A DNA stretch of 64,000 nucleotides from Bacteroidales bacterium. GTDB taxonomy: Bacteria; Bacteroidota; Bacteroidia; Bacteroidales; UBA12077. Shown here one piece after another: positions 1 through 9,063 of this stretch. The translations under genes were made by a program, and so were the position numbers. The stretch spans positions 124,001-188,000 of the forward strand of contig JANQHE010000061.1 in NCBI GenBank assembly GCA_028282785.1. The letters run 5' to 3'. The notes beneath the pieces were generated by a model that made no database searches, was not told the DNA's origin, and saw nothing but the letters and a program-made list of their open reading frames with translations. Position 1 is the stretch's first letter; each line of letters opens with the position of its first letter.

Positions 1-1395
1 TGACCTATAATCAATTACCTTTATTTTTTGATCTTTCTCTATAAATCCAATCTCCGATTTAGCATCGTAAATTTCCTCTTCAATTTCAACCTTTCCGCTT
101 GGGCGTAAATCAGTAAAAGCAGTACCAATTTTACCTATCAGTTCTTTTTGTGTACTATCTACGCCAATAAAGCCTTCTTCTTTTTTCTCCGATGAGTTCA
201 ATACAACCCATGAAAAGGCATGTGAAGTAAGAGCTTTTTTACTTAAGTAAAGTGATGCAATAAGGGCCAAGAACATTGAAACCACTACTACAGCTAAAGA
301 CTTCAATACTATTGCCAAAGCCTCAGCACTATGAAATTCAAATTCAAAAATGATATTATCAACCATGCTTAAAACAAGGCCGGTTAAAGCCAGAATTACT
401 CCACTTATCCCGGCAACTCCAAATCCGGGGATGACAAATATTTCAAGTATTATTAAGATCAATCCCAAAATGAAAATTACCATCTCCCAATTTTCAGCTA
501 GTCCCTCGAGATAAAGAGGTGCAAAATATAGTATTGCAGCCAAAACAGCGGCTCCTAAAGGAAAACCTATTCCCGGACTCTGTAGTTCGAAATAAATTCC
601 ACCTACAATGATCATGATAAGAATACCCTGAATAGCCGGACTTACAAGAAATCCAATAAATTTTTCCAACTTAGTTGGTTCATATTTTGTAATTTCATAA
701 TTCTCTATTTCTGCATGTTCCAGGAGTTCATCTATATCTTCAACAATTGCTTCACAATAACCATTTTCTAGAGCTTCATTTGCTGTAAATGCTACAATTT
801 CTCCGGTATCAACAACTCCTTCAATATAGATTCTGGGATCAACCATGGCTTCTGCAATTCGCGGATCACGGTGCCATTGAATTAAGGTATCACCCTCTTC
901 GGTTATAACTGTATCTTTTCCATGTGATTCAGCTGTAGCTCTCATGGTTGCTCGCATGTATGACTGGTATTTTTCCGGCATAACTTTACCGGTTTGATCT
1001 ACAACGGCGGCAGAACCAATTTGAGTACCACTCTTCATATAAATTCTATCCGCTGCAATCGAAATAAGAGCACCTGCAGAAGCTGCATTATTAACTATAA
1101 AAGCATAAACCGGAATAGGGCTATTTAATAATTTGGTTCGAATGGAATCTGCAATGTTTACCATACCACCATAAGTATTCATATTTATTATGATATAATC
1201 AGCATTTAATTCATTAGCTTGTTCAAAACTCTTCTGGGTTTGTCGTAACATAGCCGGCTCAATGTTTTGATTAATATCATAAACAAAAACTTTGACTTTT
1301 GAATTATCATTATTAATAGTGTCATTTTGTGCAATTATATTGTTTGTGCAGAAAACAACTCCGATTAAAAGTAATATGAGAAATAGCTTTTTCAT
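1..1395 (-). CDS. NfeD-type membrane serine protease (partial, C-terminus beyond window)
   Basis: The reading frame begins with ATG at 1395 and stays open to base 1, so the C-terminal end is missing (465 codons visible). It begins with a signal peptide (about residues 1-22), followed by a ClpP-like protease domain. NTYGG (about 73-77) fits the oxyanion strand, NNAASAGAL carries the expected nucleophile Ser106, and Lys142 lies where the catalytic lysine of the Ser/Lys dyad is expected in the 1510-N/NfeD family. After this come four or more hydrophobic segments (about 250-400) and then the start of the soluble NfeD OB-fold (from about 425). The family is membrane-bound and is thought to act on membrane proteins with stomatin/flotillin partners. 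No stomatin gene is visible here, though it could lie beyond position 1. It is 217 bp upstream of nothing else on this strand but mqnA, whose stop at 1420 lies 25 bp before this start, so the two may be co-transcribed. Confidence 0.85.
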   Translation of the reverse strand, partial: MKKLFLILLLIGVVFCTNNIIAQNDTINNDNSKVKVFVYDINQNIEPAMLRQTQKSFEQANELNADYIIINMNTYGGMVNIADSIRTKLLNSPIPVYAFIVNNAASAGALISIAADRIYMKSGTQIGSAAVVDQTGKVMPEKYQSYMRATMRATAESHGKDTVITEEGDTLIQWHRDPRIAEAMVDPRIYIEGVVDTGEIVAFTANEALENGYCEAIVEDIDELLEHAEIENYEITKYEPTKLEKFIGFLVSPAIQGILIMIIVGGIYFELQSPGIGFPLGAAVLAAILYFAPLYLEGLAENWEMVIFILGLILIILEIFVIPGFGVAGISGVILALTGLVLSMVDNIIFEFEFHSAEALAIVLKSLAVVVVSMFLALIASLYLSKKALTSHAFSWVVLNSSEKKEEGFIGVDSTQKELIGKIGTAFTDLRPSGKVEIEEEIYDAKSEIGFIEKDQKIKVIDYRS

Positions 1396-1419
1396 TTTTT
1401 GTATTTTTTATACTTTTTT

Positions 1420-2178
1420 TTATAATTCGAATTCACTGGCATAATCCAAAAATAGATTTAATCCTTTTACCTTTTCTTCATCTATTCTATAATCAATGTT
1501 TTTTTCAAGGTATACTTTTGGATCAATATGCGCAGGTAAAAAAGTTAGATCATATGAATTTATCATATCATCTAAATGATCTAATCCATATTGTAGAGCA
1601 TTATTAAACTCATTTCTAAAATTTTCATCAAAATTTCTTTTACTTACCCATGCAGCAAACACAAAAGGTAATTTGGTATATTTAATCCATTCTTCAGCAA
1701 GATCGTAAACATAAGGAAATTTTTTTTCTGCAACTAATGCCTTATCACCGATAATAACAGCAGCTTCATTTTCTTTTACCTTATCTTCAAAACCATCTGT
1801 TGTATCTGCCCACTTAACATTAATGTTCCAAAAGTTTTTTGCTAAGATTCTGGTCAACATTACGGATGATCTGGAGTGATAGTCTAAATAAACAGTGTCT
1901 ACTTCACTAATAGGTTTGAAAGAAGCTACAATTACAGATCTTACAGGACCAGAAGCTCCTATACAAAAATCAGAAATTATTTCTGCCTGATCCAGTTTTG
2001 GAATTACTGCTACAGGAATAAGCCCCAGATCAACTTTACCATCCAACAACTTTTGGGCACAAACCGAAGGAATATCTTTTGATAATTCGATATGATTAAT
2101 AATGTTACTTTTCTCTAACCCATATATAAAAGGAAACGTGTTTGTATATGAAACTGCAGATATTTTAACCTTTGACAT
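1420..2178 (-). CDS. mqnA: Chorismate dehydratase, menaquinone biosynthesis (futalosine pathway)
   Basis: This 252-residue protein matches the MqnA/MqnD substrate-binding-protein fold. It opens with the typical KISAVSYTNTFPFIYGL strand-loop. An LLDGKVDLGLIPVAVI block follows, then the SGPVRSV-x-LDYHSRSSV region that lines the ligand cleft in MqnA. MqnA removes water from chorismate to give 3-(1-carboxyvinyl)oxybenzoate, the first committed step of the futalosine route to menaquinone. MqnD is a close homologue, but the length and the YLDYHSRSS segment fit MqnA better. No other mqn gene is present in the window. It is divergent from purB and 24 bp upstream of the NfeD-like gene. Confidence 0.85.
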   Translation of the reverse strand: MSKVKISAVSYTNTFPFIYGLEKSNIINHIELSKDIPSVCAQKLLDGKVDLGLIPVAVIPKLDQAEIISDFCIGASGPVRSVIVASFKPISEVDTVYLDYHSRSSVMLTRILAKNFWNINVKWADTTDGFEDKVKENEAAVIIGDKALVAEKKFPYVYDLAEEWIKYTKLPFVFAAWVSKRNFDENFRNEFNNALQYGLDHLDDMINSYDLTFLPAHIDPKVYLEKNIDYRIDEEKVKGLNLFLDYASEFEL

Positions 2179-2312
2179 TTTATAATTAAGATTATATTAA
2201 ACAAATATACAATTGATGCTACTATTATAATAGTAAAATAAATTGTTTTTGTTTATTTTGTACTTGAAAAAATTATGAATCAGAACGAAGACTTAAGTAA
2301 AAAATAATCATT

Positions 2313-3656
2313 ATGAGTATAACTTCACTTACTGCCATATCACCGGTTGATGGACGTTACAGAAATAAAGTTAATGAACTTGGAAAATTCTTTTCCGAAT
2401 TTGGTTTGATAAAGTATAGAGTACATACAGAAATAGAATATTTTATTGCTTTATGTGAGATTCCATTACCACAGTTGGCAGATTTTAATAAAGGATTATA
2501 TTGTGATCTTAGAGCTATATATACAAATTTTGATTCGGATGATGCTAGAAAAATAAAGGATATTGAAAAGGTTACCAATCATGATGTTAAAGCAGTTGAA
2601 TATTTTATCAAAGAAAAGTTTGATAATTTAAATCTTGAAAAATACAAAGAGTTTATTCATTTTGGATTAACCTCTCAGGACGTTAATAATACTGCAACCC
2701 CAAATTCATTGAAGGAAGCAGTTGAAGAAGTTTATTATCCGGTTGTAAAAGAATTACAAGAGAAATTGCAATCATTAGCAAACGAATGGAAATCAATTTC
2801 GATGCTGGCACGCACGCATGGCCAACCTGCGTCTCCAACTCGATTAGGAAAAGAGATTTCCGTTTTTGTAGAAAGGCTGGGAAAGCAATTGGAGCAACTA
2901 AAAACAATTCCATTTTCTGCTAAGTTTGGAGGTGCAACAGGAAACTTCAATGCGCATCATATAACTTATCCTGATATTGATTGGAATGCCTTTGGAAATC
3001 ATTTTGTAAATGATATTTTAAAATTACACCGGTCGGAGCCTACTACACAAATTGAACATTACGATAACATGGCAGCAATGTTTGATGCTATGAAAAGAAT
3101 CAATAATATTTTAATTGATTTGGCCCGTGATTTTTGGACCTATATTTCTATGAATTATTTCAAGCAAAAAGTTGTAAAAGGAGAGGTAGGTTCATCAGCA
3201 ATGCCACATAAAGTAAATCCAATTGATTTTGAGAATGCAGAAGGTAATTTCGGGATAGCAAATGCACTGTTTGAACATTTATCGGCAAAATTACCAATAT
3301 CAAGATTACAAAGAGATTTAACCGACTCAACTGTTTTAAGAAATATTGGTGTGCCAATTGCACATACCATAGTTGCGTTTAAATCTTTATTAAAAGGACT
3401 GGAAAAGGTTTTGGTAAATGAAGTTGCGATAAATACAGATTTAGAAGAAAATTGGGCAGTAGTAGCAGAAGCGATACAAACTATATTAAGACGAGAAGGT
3501 TATCCAAATCCTTTTGAAGCACTTAAAGATTTAACACGAACAGGAGAAAAAATTACAAAATCAAGCATACATCAGTTTATTGATGGATTAGATTTGTCCT
3601 CTGATATAAAGGATGAATTAAAAAAAATCACTCCTTTTAATTATACTGGTGTTTAA
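2313..3656 (+). CDS. purB: Adenylosuccinate lyase
   Basis: At 447 residues this has the normal length for the long (E. coli-like) PurB subtype. It begins SLTAISPVDGRYRNKV, has the substrate-binding TSQDVNNTA and ARTHGQPASPTRLGKE blocks (the catalytic His lies in THGQPA), and the fumarase/aspartase superfamily signature GSSAMPHKVNP at about 293-303. It cleaves adenylosuccinate to AMP and fumarate and also the SAICAR step of purine synthesis, in the cytoplasm. The ATG at 2313 leaves a 134-bp intergenic region shared with divergent mqnA. A single-gene unit is likely, as the ABC exporter starts 62 bp downstream without an obvious terminator. Confidence 0.95.
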   Translation: MSITSLTAISPVDGRYRNKVNELGKFFSEFGLIKYRVHTEIEYFIALCEIPLPQLADFNKGLYCDLRAIYTNFDSDDARKIKDIEKVTNHDVKAVEYFIKEKFDNLNLEKYKEFIHFGLTSQDVNNTATPNSLKEAVEEVYYPVVKELQEKLQSLANEWKSISMLARTHGQPASPTRLGKEISVFVERLGKQLEQLKTIPFSAKFGGATGNFNAHHITYPDIDWNAFGNHFVNDILKLHRSEPTTQIEHYDNMAAMFDAMKRINNILIDLARDFWTYISMNYFKQKVVKGEVGSSAMPHKVNPIDFENAEGNFGIANALFEHLSAKLPISRLQRDLTDSTVLRNIGVPIAHTIVAFKSLLKGLEKVLVNEVAINTDLEENWAVVAEAIQTILRREGYPNPFEALKDLTRTGEKITKSSIHQFIDGLDLSSDIKDELKKITPFNYTGV

Positions 3657-3718
3657 GCTGAATATCTGATATAACCGAATTTATATTTACCTTTGGTATA
3701 AACCGAAGGTAAAATATT

Positions 3719-5539
3719 ATGAAAAAACTGATAGTAATACTTAAATATGTTGTTCCTTATTGGATAGCAGCTTTATTAAGTGTTGTAAGCAATCTGTTGG
3801 TGGCCTTATTCTCAGTTATTTCATTTACAATGGTAATTCCTTTTTTAGGATTATTATTTTCTACCCAGGAATTTGTATCGAACCCTATTCCCTTTAAGAT
3901 TTCAGCCAATGTAATTCAACATAACTTCAATTATTTGTTAGGACAAATAGTTGAAAACAGAGGACAATTAAAAGCCTTAATGCTGATCATATTAATAGTT
4001 TTAGTTTTTACAATTCTAAAAAATATTTTTTTATACATCAGTAAATTCCTCGTAATTCATATACGAACCAATGTTGTTCAGGATATTAGAAATGAATTAT
4101 TGAACAAAATCCTGGATTTTGATTTAAGTTACTTTTCAGATCAAATGAGGGGAGATATCATTTCAAAAATGATTGTTGATGTTAAGGAAATTGAAATGTC
4201 CATAATTTCTTCGTTAGAATTATTTTTTAAGGATCCGATTCTTATTGCAGTTTATTTATATGCTATGTTCTTTATGAACGCAAAACTTACTTTAATTGTG
4301 TTAGTTGTATTTCCTATTTCAGCACTTATAATTGGTAGAGTTGGAAAGAATCTCAAGAAAAATACATTTAAGGGCCAGGAAAGAATAGGTATTCTGGTTG
4401 GGATGTTGGAAGAAGCCCTTTCCGGAATTAAGATAATCAAAGCTTTCAGTGCTGAAAAAAACATCGAAAGCAGGTTTAAGGATCAGAATCGCTACTTTAG
4501 TAATCTTTTCAGCAAGGTATGGAGAAGAAGAACAGTTATTAATCCTGTTATGGATATCATTGCTACAATCTCTATTTTAACGATTATGTGGTTTGGTGGA
4601 AAAATGGTATTGACTGGAGAAGGAATTTCTTCACAATCATTTATAGGTTATTTGGCAATATTTACTCAAGTAGTTGCACCTTCAAAATCTTTATCGAGTG
4701 GTTACTATAATATAGTTAAAGGAATTGCATCTTTTGATAGGATAAACACTATATTAAGTCATCAGTTTAAAATAAAGAATGTTCCAAATGCAAAATTAAT
4801 TAAGAGCTTTAATAAAAGCATTGATTTTAGGAATGTTGAATTTACCTATGAAAATGAAAATGAATCTGTTCTAAAAAATATAAATTTTACTATAGAAAAA
4901 GGACAAACTGTTGCTATTGTTGGTAAATCCGGTTCAGGTAAGTCAACTATAGTGGACCTGATACCACGCTTTTTTGACCCCACTTCAGGTAATATACTAA
5001 TAGATGATATTCCAATTAATGAATATGATATTGATTCTCTAAGGAAATTGATTGGTTATGTTAACCAGGAACCTACATTATTTAATGATACTATATTTAA
5101 TAATATTCTATATGGTAAGCCATTTTCAAGTGGAGATCAGGTAATTGAAGCAGCTAAAAAATCTTATGCATATGATTTTATTATGGAAAAAGAATTGGGA
5201 TTTAAATATCAATTAGGCGAGGATGGGGGGAAGTTATCTCTTGGAGAAAAACAAAGAATCAGTATTGCCAGGGCTTTACTAAAAGATTCTCCAATCATGA
5301 TTTTAGATGAAGCAACTTCTGCATTAGATTATAATTCGGAATTAATTGTTCGAAAAGCAATAAAGGAATTAACTAAAAATAGAACCACAATAATAATTGC
5401 ACATAGATTATCAACTGTAAGAACAGCTGATAAGATATTAGTTATAAATCAAGGAAGGGTCGTGGAACAAGGCAAACATGAGGAACTTCTTGAATTAGAT
5501 GGATATTATAAAGAAATGTACAATTTGGAGTTTGTTTAA
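3719..5539 (+). CDS. ABC exporter, MsbA/lipid-exporter-like half transporter
   Basis: The 606-residue protein has an N-terminal six-helix exporter domain (first helix about 14-45, others at about 85-110, 150-185, 260-300) and a C-terminal ATPase. The Walker A motif GKSGSGKST is at about 402-410, the Q-loop is in YVNQEP, the signature is LSLGEKQR (LSLGE instead of the usual LSGGQ) at about 505-512, Walker B is IMILDEATSALD at about 527, and the switch His is in IIAHRLSTV. Type IV exporters of this kind move lipids, peptides or drugs; MsbA (lipid A flippase) is the nearest classical name, but substrate cannot be read from sequence. It follows purB and ends at a hairpin terminator. Confidence 0.85.
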   Translation: MKKLIVILKYVVPYWIAALLSVVSNLLVALFSVISFTMVIPFLGLLFSTQEFVSNPIPFKISANVIQHNFNYLLGQIVENRGQLKALMLIILIVLVFTILKNIFLYISKFLVIHIRTNVVQDIRNELLNKILDFDLSYFSDQMRGDIISKMIVDVKEIEMSIISSLELFFKDPILIAVYLYAMFFMNAKLTLIVLVVFPISALIIGRVGKNLKKNTFKGQERIGILVGMLEEALSGIKIIKAFSAEKNIESRFKDQNRYFSNLFSKVWRRRTVINPVMDIIATISILTIMWFGGKMVLTGEGISSQSFIGYLAIFTQVVAPSKSLSSGYYNIVKGIASFDRINTILSHQFKIKNVPNAKLIKSFNKSIDFRNVEFTYENENESVLKNINFTIEKGQTVAIVGKSGSGKSTIVDLIPRFFDPTSGNILIDDIPINEYDIDSLRKLIGYVNQEPTLFNDTIFNNILYGKPFSSGDQVIEAAKKSYAYDFIMEKELGFKYQLGEDGGKLSLGEKQRISIARALLKDSPIMILDEATSALDYNSELIVRKAIKELTKNRTTIIIAHRLSTVRTADKILVINQGRVVEQGKHEELLELDGYYKEMYNLEFV

Positions 5540-5546
5540 AATAAAA

Positions 5547-5579
5547 AAGCTGCCTTGTTTCAAGACAGCTTATATTTTT
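5547..5579. terminator. Rho-independent terminator after the ABC exporter
   Basis: AAGCTG-c-CTTG at 5547-5557 pairs with CAAG-a-CAGCTT at 5561-5571 across a TTT loop, with one C/A mismatch, and is followed by TATATTTTT. The A-run before it (5542-5548) would give a U-run on the other strand, so it can also stop readthrough from the tRNA gene. Confidence 0.75.
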
Positions 5580-5666
5580 GGCGGAGAAAGAGGGATTCGA
5601 ACCCCCGGTACCTCGCGGTACAACGGTTTTCAAGACCGCCGCATTCGACCACTCTGCCATTTCTCC
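5579..5666 (-). tRNA. tRNA-Ser (anticodon UGA)
   Basis: Read on the minus strand, the acceptor stem GGAGAAA (5666-5660) pairs with TTTCTCC (5589-5583). The discriminator is G at 5582 and CCA is encoded (5581-5579). The anticodon loop CTTGAAA sits on stem GCGGT/ACCGT-like arms and holds TGA. A long variable arm (ACCGCGAGGT region) and a T-loop GGTTCGAATCC confirm a class II serine tRNA of 88 nt including CCA. Confidence 0.97.
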
Positions 5667-5859
5667 GGGGGCAAAAGTATATTAAATTTTTATTTGTGCA
5701 AAATTTTCGCAAAAAATATTTTTGGAATTTTAATTTAGACTTACAATCTGCTGAATCACCTTTTCCATAGGATTTTGATCTAAAACAACCCATTTTTTAT
5801 ATAATTATTAACAAAATGCCCTTTTTTATTAATATTTCACTAATTTTTTTTGCAGAACA

Positions 5860-5890
5860 TTTGCTAAACACTATAAATAGTCTATATTTG
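5860..5890 (+). promoter_or_regulatory. Bacteroidota-type promoter of the HU gene
   Basis: TTTG at 5860-5863 (-33 box) and TATATTTG at 5883-5890 (-7 box, consensus TAnnTTTG) are separated by 19 bp, the expected spacing for the primary sigma factor of Bacteroidota. Transcription would start near 5897, giving a leader of about 45 nt before the HU start codon. Confidence 0.7.
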
Positions 5891-5942
5891 TATGTAGAAG
5901 CTAAAAAAATAATTATTTTACTAACCCTAAAAATTTTTTATT

Positions 5943-6215
5943 ATGAACAAAGCAGAATTAATTGATGCAATTGCTGGAGGAGCTAACTTAACAAAAGCCG
6001 ACGCTAAAAAAGCTTTAGATGCTTTCATTACAAGTACTACAGATTCTTTGAAAAAAGGTGATAGAGTTGCCTTGGTAGGTTTCGGATCTTTCTCAGTAGC
6101 TAAAAGAAATGCAAGAACTGGTAGAAACCCTCAAACTGGGAAACCAATCACTATTAAAGCTAAAAACGTAGTTAAATTTAAAGCTGGTAGCGATTTAGCT
6201 GATGCTGTTCAATAA
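5943..6215 (+). CDS. hup: HU-family histone-like DNA-binding protein
   Basis: This 90-residue protein is a standard HU. It begins [21 protein letters not shown], has the GFGSFSV turn before the DNA-binding beta-arm, and carries the arm signature [11 protein letters not shown] (about 61-71) with the conserved Pro that intercalates into bent DNA. HU dimers bind and bend DNA without sequence specificity and compact the nucleoid. It has its own promoter (5860-5890) and a strong terminator (6236-6267), which suggests a highly expressed single-gene transcript. The coding bases are richer in GC3 than its neighbours, as expected for high expression. Confidence 0.95.
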   Translation: MNKAELIDAIAGGANLTKADAKKALDAFITSTTDSLKKGDRVALVGFGSFSVAKRNARTGRNPQTGKPITIKAKNVVKFKAGSDLADAVQ

Positions 6216-6235
6216 AAATATTGATTAAAATAGGT

Positions 6236-6267
6236 AGGGAGTGCATGAATGTGTACTCCCTTTTTTT
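6236..6267 (+). terminator. Rho-independent terminator of the HU gene
   Basis: AGGGAGT (6236-6242) pairs with ACTCCCT (6255-6261), and the inner GCAT/ATGT segment can extend the stem. A run of seven T follows (6261-6267). It overlaps the first codons of the longest possible frame of the next gene, which argues for the later GTG start at 6286. Confidence 0.85.
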
Positions 6268-6285
6268 ATAAGGAAAGTTGGTAAA

Positions 6286-6963
6286 GTGAGAAAGGAACTC
6301 ATTCAGCATCTTAAACAGTTTGTTACAGATAACAGACTTGAAGTTTTTGAGAAGGTACTTAACAATAGAACACGTTATATAACGGTGGCTTTGGAGGATA
6401 TTTATCAGTCGCAAAATGCAAGTGCGGTTCTAAGAACATCCGATTGTTTTGGTTTACAAGATGTTCACATCATTGAAAATAAAAATCAGTATAACATAAA
6501 TCCGGATGTGACTTTAGGTTCTTCAAAGTGGTTAAACCTAAAAAAATATAATGAGCTGGAGAATAATACAATTGAAGCTATTAATAGTCTTCGTGGAAAT
6601 GGTTATAGAATTGTAGCAACAACACCACACAGCAAAGATGTTGATCTTGAGAATTTTGACTTAACCCGAGGAAAAGTGGCTTTATTCTTTGGTACCGAGC
6701 TGCGTGGTTTATCTGAACTGATGATCGAGAATGCTGATGAATACCTTAAAATTCCAATGTATGGATTTACGGAAAGTTTTAATATATCTGTTTCTGCAGC
6801 AATAATTTTACATCATTTAACTAGTAAACTTAGGATTTCAGAGATCGATTGGAGAATGAATAGCGATGAAAAAGAGGAACTTATGTTTCAATGGTTAAAA
6901 AAAACAATTAAAAGTTCATCCATGCTTATTCAGGAGTTTTTATCTAAGAAAAATAACAATTAA
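6286..6963 (+). CDS. TrmH-family RNA 2'-O-methyltransferase (probable tRNA Gm18)
   Basis: This SpoU/TrmH protein of 226 residues from GTG at 6286 has an N-terminal helical extension (KELIQHLKQFVTDNR) and the typical trefoil-knot SPOUT core. The core motifs are motif 1 RTSDCFGLQDVHII, motif 2 FFGTELRGLSE and motif 3 IPMYGFTESFNISVSAAI. The family moves a methyl group from SAM to a ribose 2'-OH; the closest named enzyme is TrmH (Gm18). The frame is open back to GTG 6241, but that start lies inside the HU terminator. GTG 6286 is preceded by AAGGAAAG (6270-6277) at suitable distance. The exact RNA target is inferred. Confidence 0.85.
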   Translation: MRKELIQHLKQFVTDNRLEVFEKVLNNRTRYITVALEDIYQSQNASAVLRTSDCFGLQDVHIIENKNQYNINPDVTLGSSKWLNLKKYNELENNTIEAINSLRGNGYRIVATTPHSKDVDLENFDLTRGKVALFFGTELRGLSELMIENADEYLKIPMYGFTESFNISVSAAIILHHLTSKLRISEIDWRMNSDEKEELMFQWLKKTIKSSSMLIQEFLSKKNNN

Positions 6964-7058
6964 TCATATATTTTCGTATATTAATGTAATTTTTTTAGCT
7001 TGATTGGTTATAAAACTTATAAGAATTTTTCTATTTTTGAGTTATTAAGACAAAAAGT

Positions 7059-7763
7059 ATGAAATGTATCGTAATTGATGATGATGCTCTCTCAAGGCGT
7101 GTAATTGAAGAATTTATTACAAGAACTGATTTTTTAAACTTTGCTAATTCGTTCCAAAATGCAATTGAGGCAATTAATCCGCTGGATAAAACTCCCGATG
7201 ATATTGATTTAATCTTTCTTGATATTGAGATGCCTGAAATGGATGGTATTGATTTTTTAAATACGCTAAAAAATTTACCACAGGTAATAATTGTTTCTTC
7301 AAAAGAAAAGTATGCGCTGGAAGCATTCGATTACGATGTTACCGATTACCTGTTGAAACCCGTTACGTATGGAAGGTTTTATAAAGCCGTATTAAAAGCT
7401 AAAAATATTCACGAAGCAAGAAATAAAAAGGAAAGCGACGAAATTTTTATAAAAAAGAATTCTGCTCTTGTGCAGTTAAAATACGATGATATTCTATGGG
7501 TTGAGGCTCTTGAGAATTATGTAATAGTTAATTCGTATAATGAAAAGTTTACAATTCACTTTACAATGAAATCAATCGAAAGTCAATTGCCAGATTCCCA
7601 ATTTAAGCGCGTACACCGATCTTACATTGTTAATGTCCGAAAGATAAACAGAATTGAAGATAATTCTGTATTTATCAAGAGTAATGAAGGTGTAAAAGCA
7701 ATACCTATTGGTAAAGCTTATAAGGATAAATTTATGGGAGATATAAATTTAATGGGGAAATAG
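7059..7763 (+). CDS. LytTR-type response regulator
   Basis: At 234 residues the protein has a receiver domain (1-120; acidic pair D7/D8, phosphorylation site D55 in FLDIEMPEMDG, Thr/Ser in IIVSSKEK, Lys in YLLKPV) and a C-terminal LytTR DNA-binding domain (about 135-232) with WVEALENYVIV and FKRVHRSYIVN. Such AlgR/AgrA-type regulators usually work with a LytS/YehU histidine kinase; none is adjacent, so it is an orphan here. A TATTTTTG box at 7032-7039 is a plausible -7 element. It ends in its own terminator. Confidence 0.9.
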   Translation: MKCIVIDDDALSRRVIEEFITRTDFLNFANSFQNAIEAINPLDKTPDDIDLIFLDIEMPEMDGIDFLNTLKNLPQVIIVSSKEKYALEAFDYDVTDYLLKPVTYGRFYKAVLKAKNIHEARNKKESDEIFIKKNSALVQLKYDDILWVEALENYVIVNSYNEKFTIHFTMKSIESQLPDSQFKRVHRSYIVNVRKINRIEDNSVFIKSNEGVKAIPIGKAYKDKFMGDINLMGK

Positions 7764-7792
7764 TTTAATCCAACCATTTAATATGTATTTTT

Positions 7793-7813
7793 GGGGTTTT
7801 AACCCCTTTTTTT
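7793..7813 (+). terminator. Rho-independent terminator after the LytTR regulator
   Basis: GGGGTT (7793-7798) pairs with AACCCC (7801-7806) across a two-base loop and is followed by seven T. It lies 20 bp before the next start codon. Confidence 0.75.
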
Positions 7814-7832
7814 GTTTTAAAAAATTTGAAAT

Positions 7833-9023
7833 ATGATTTCTCAAAGGCAACTATTTTTACAACACGTAGGACAAACCTCTGATTTTCCGTTACAACTTGA
7901 AATTGAAAGAGCGGAAGGAATTTATATGTACGACAGAACCGGGAAGTCATATATTGATTTAATTTCAGGAGTATCAGTAAGTAATTTAGGACACCTTCAT
8001 CCGGAAGTTGTTAAAGCTGTTAAAAATCAGGCTGATAAATATATGCACCTGATGGTTTACGGAGAATATGTTCAAACACCGCAAGTTGAATTCACTAAAA
8101 AGTTGTCAGACCTGTTACCTGAAAAACTTAACTCTACCTATTTTGTAAACTCCGGAAGTGAAGCAATAGAAGGAGCATTAAAGTTAGCAAAAAGGTATAC
8201 AGGAAGATCAGAAATCGTTTCTTTTAAAAATGCGTATCATGGAAGTACTCATGGTGCTTTGAGTGTAATGGGTAATGAGGAGTTTAAGAATTCATTCAGA
8301 CCATTATTGCCAGATATAAAATTTATAGATTTTAATTCTGAAGAAGATCTCGTACAAATTACAGATAAAACAGCCTGCGTATTAATAGAACCTGTTCAGG
8401 GTGAAGGCGGAATTCGTTTACCTGAGAGCGGTTATTTAAAAAAGCTAAGAGAGAAATGTGATGATCATGGTGTAGTGTTAATTTTTGACGAGATTCAAAC
8501 CGGATTTGGCAGAACCGGTAGTTTATTTGCTTTTCAAAAATATGATGTAATTCCGGATATTTTTACAATAGCAAAAGGAATGGGAGGAGGAATGCCAATT
8601 GGAGCTTTTGTTTCATCGAATGAAATTATGTCGAATTTTAAAACCAATCCAATTTTGGGGCATATTACTACATTTGGAGGTCATCCGGTTTCATGTGCAG
8701 CAGCAAAAGCTTCTATTGATATACTAACATCAGAAAATTATATAAGTGAAGTTGAACAAAAAGGAGAATTATTCAGAGAATATTTAGATCATCCCGAAAT
8801 TAAAGAAATTAGAGGTGTAGGATTATTTATGGCAGTTGAACTTCAGGATTTTACGCAGGTAAAAAAAGTAATTGATATTGCTGTATCCAAAGGATTGGTG
8901 ACAGATTGGTTCTTGTTCCATAACAGTGCATTTAGGATTGCACCTCCGTTAACAATTACAAATGAACAAATAAAAGAAGCTTGTCTCATTTTAAATGAAT
9001 CAATAACAGAGTCTCTAAAATAA
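7833..9023 (+). CDS. Class III PLP-dependent aminotransferase (acetylornithine/GABA transaminase family)
   Basis: The protein has 396 residues with all marks of fold-type I class III transaminases. These are the glycine turn NSGSEAIEGALKLAK, HGST, the PLP-ring aspartate in IFDEIQTGFGRTG (Asp219) and the Schiff-base lysine in TIAKGMGGGMPIGAF (Lys248). Family members transfer the omega-amino group of N-acetylornithine, ornithine, GABA or similar. Nothing in the flanking genes (no arg genes) identifies the substrate. The length is right for ArgD-like enzymes, but Bacteroidota often carry such a copy outside arginine operons, so the specific name is withheld. Confidence 0.85.
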   Translation: MISQRQLFLQHVGQTSDFPLQLEIERAEGIYMYDRTGKSYIDLISGVSVSNLGHLHPEVVKAVKNQADKYMHLMVYGEYVQTPQVEFTKKLSDLLPEKLNSTYFVNSGSEAIEGALKLAKRYTGRSEIVSFKNAYHGSTHGALSVMGNEEFKNSFRPLLPDIKFIDFNSEEDLVQITDKTACVLIEPVQGEGGIRLPESGYLKKLREKCDDHGVVLIFDEIQTGFGRTGSLFAFQKYDVIPDIFTIAKGMGGGMPIGAFVSSNEIMSNFKTNPILGHITTFGGHPVSCAAAKASIDILTSENYISEVEQKGELFREYLDHPEIKEIRGVGLFMAVELQDFTQVKKVIDIAVSKGLVTDWFLFHNSAFRIAPPLTITNEQIKEACLILNESITESLK

Positions 9024-9063
9024 TCAGCAATAATCAGAGTTTTTATTATAATTCTAGTCAAAA

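Noticed and set aside
5442..5793. Several short frames on both strands around 5.5-5.8 kb
   Set aside because: They run through tRNA-Ser and its terminator; their translations come from tRNA sequence.
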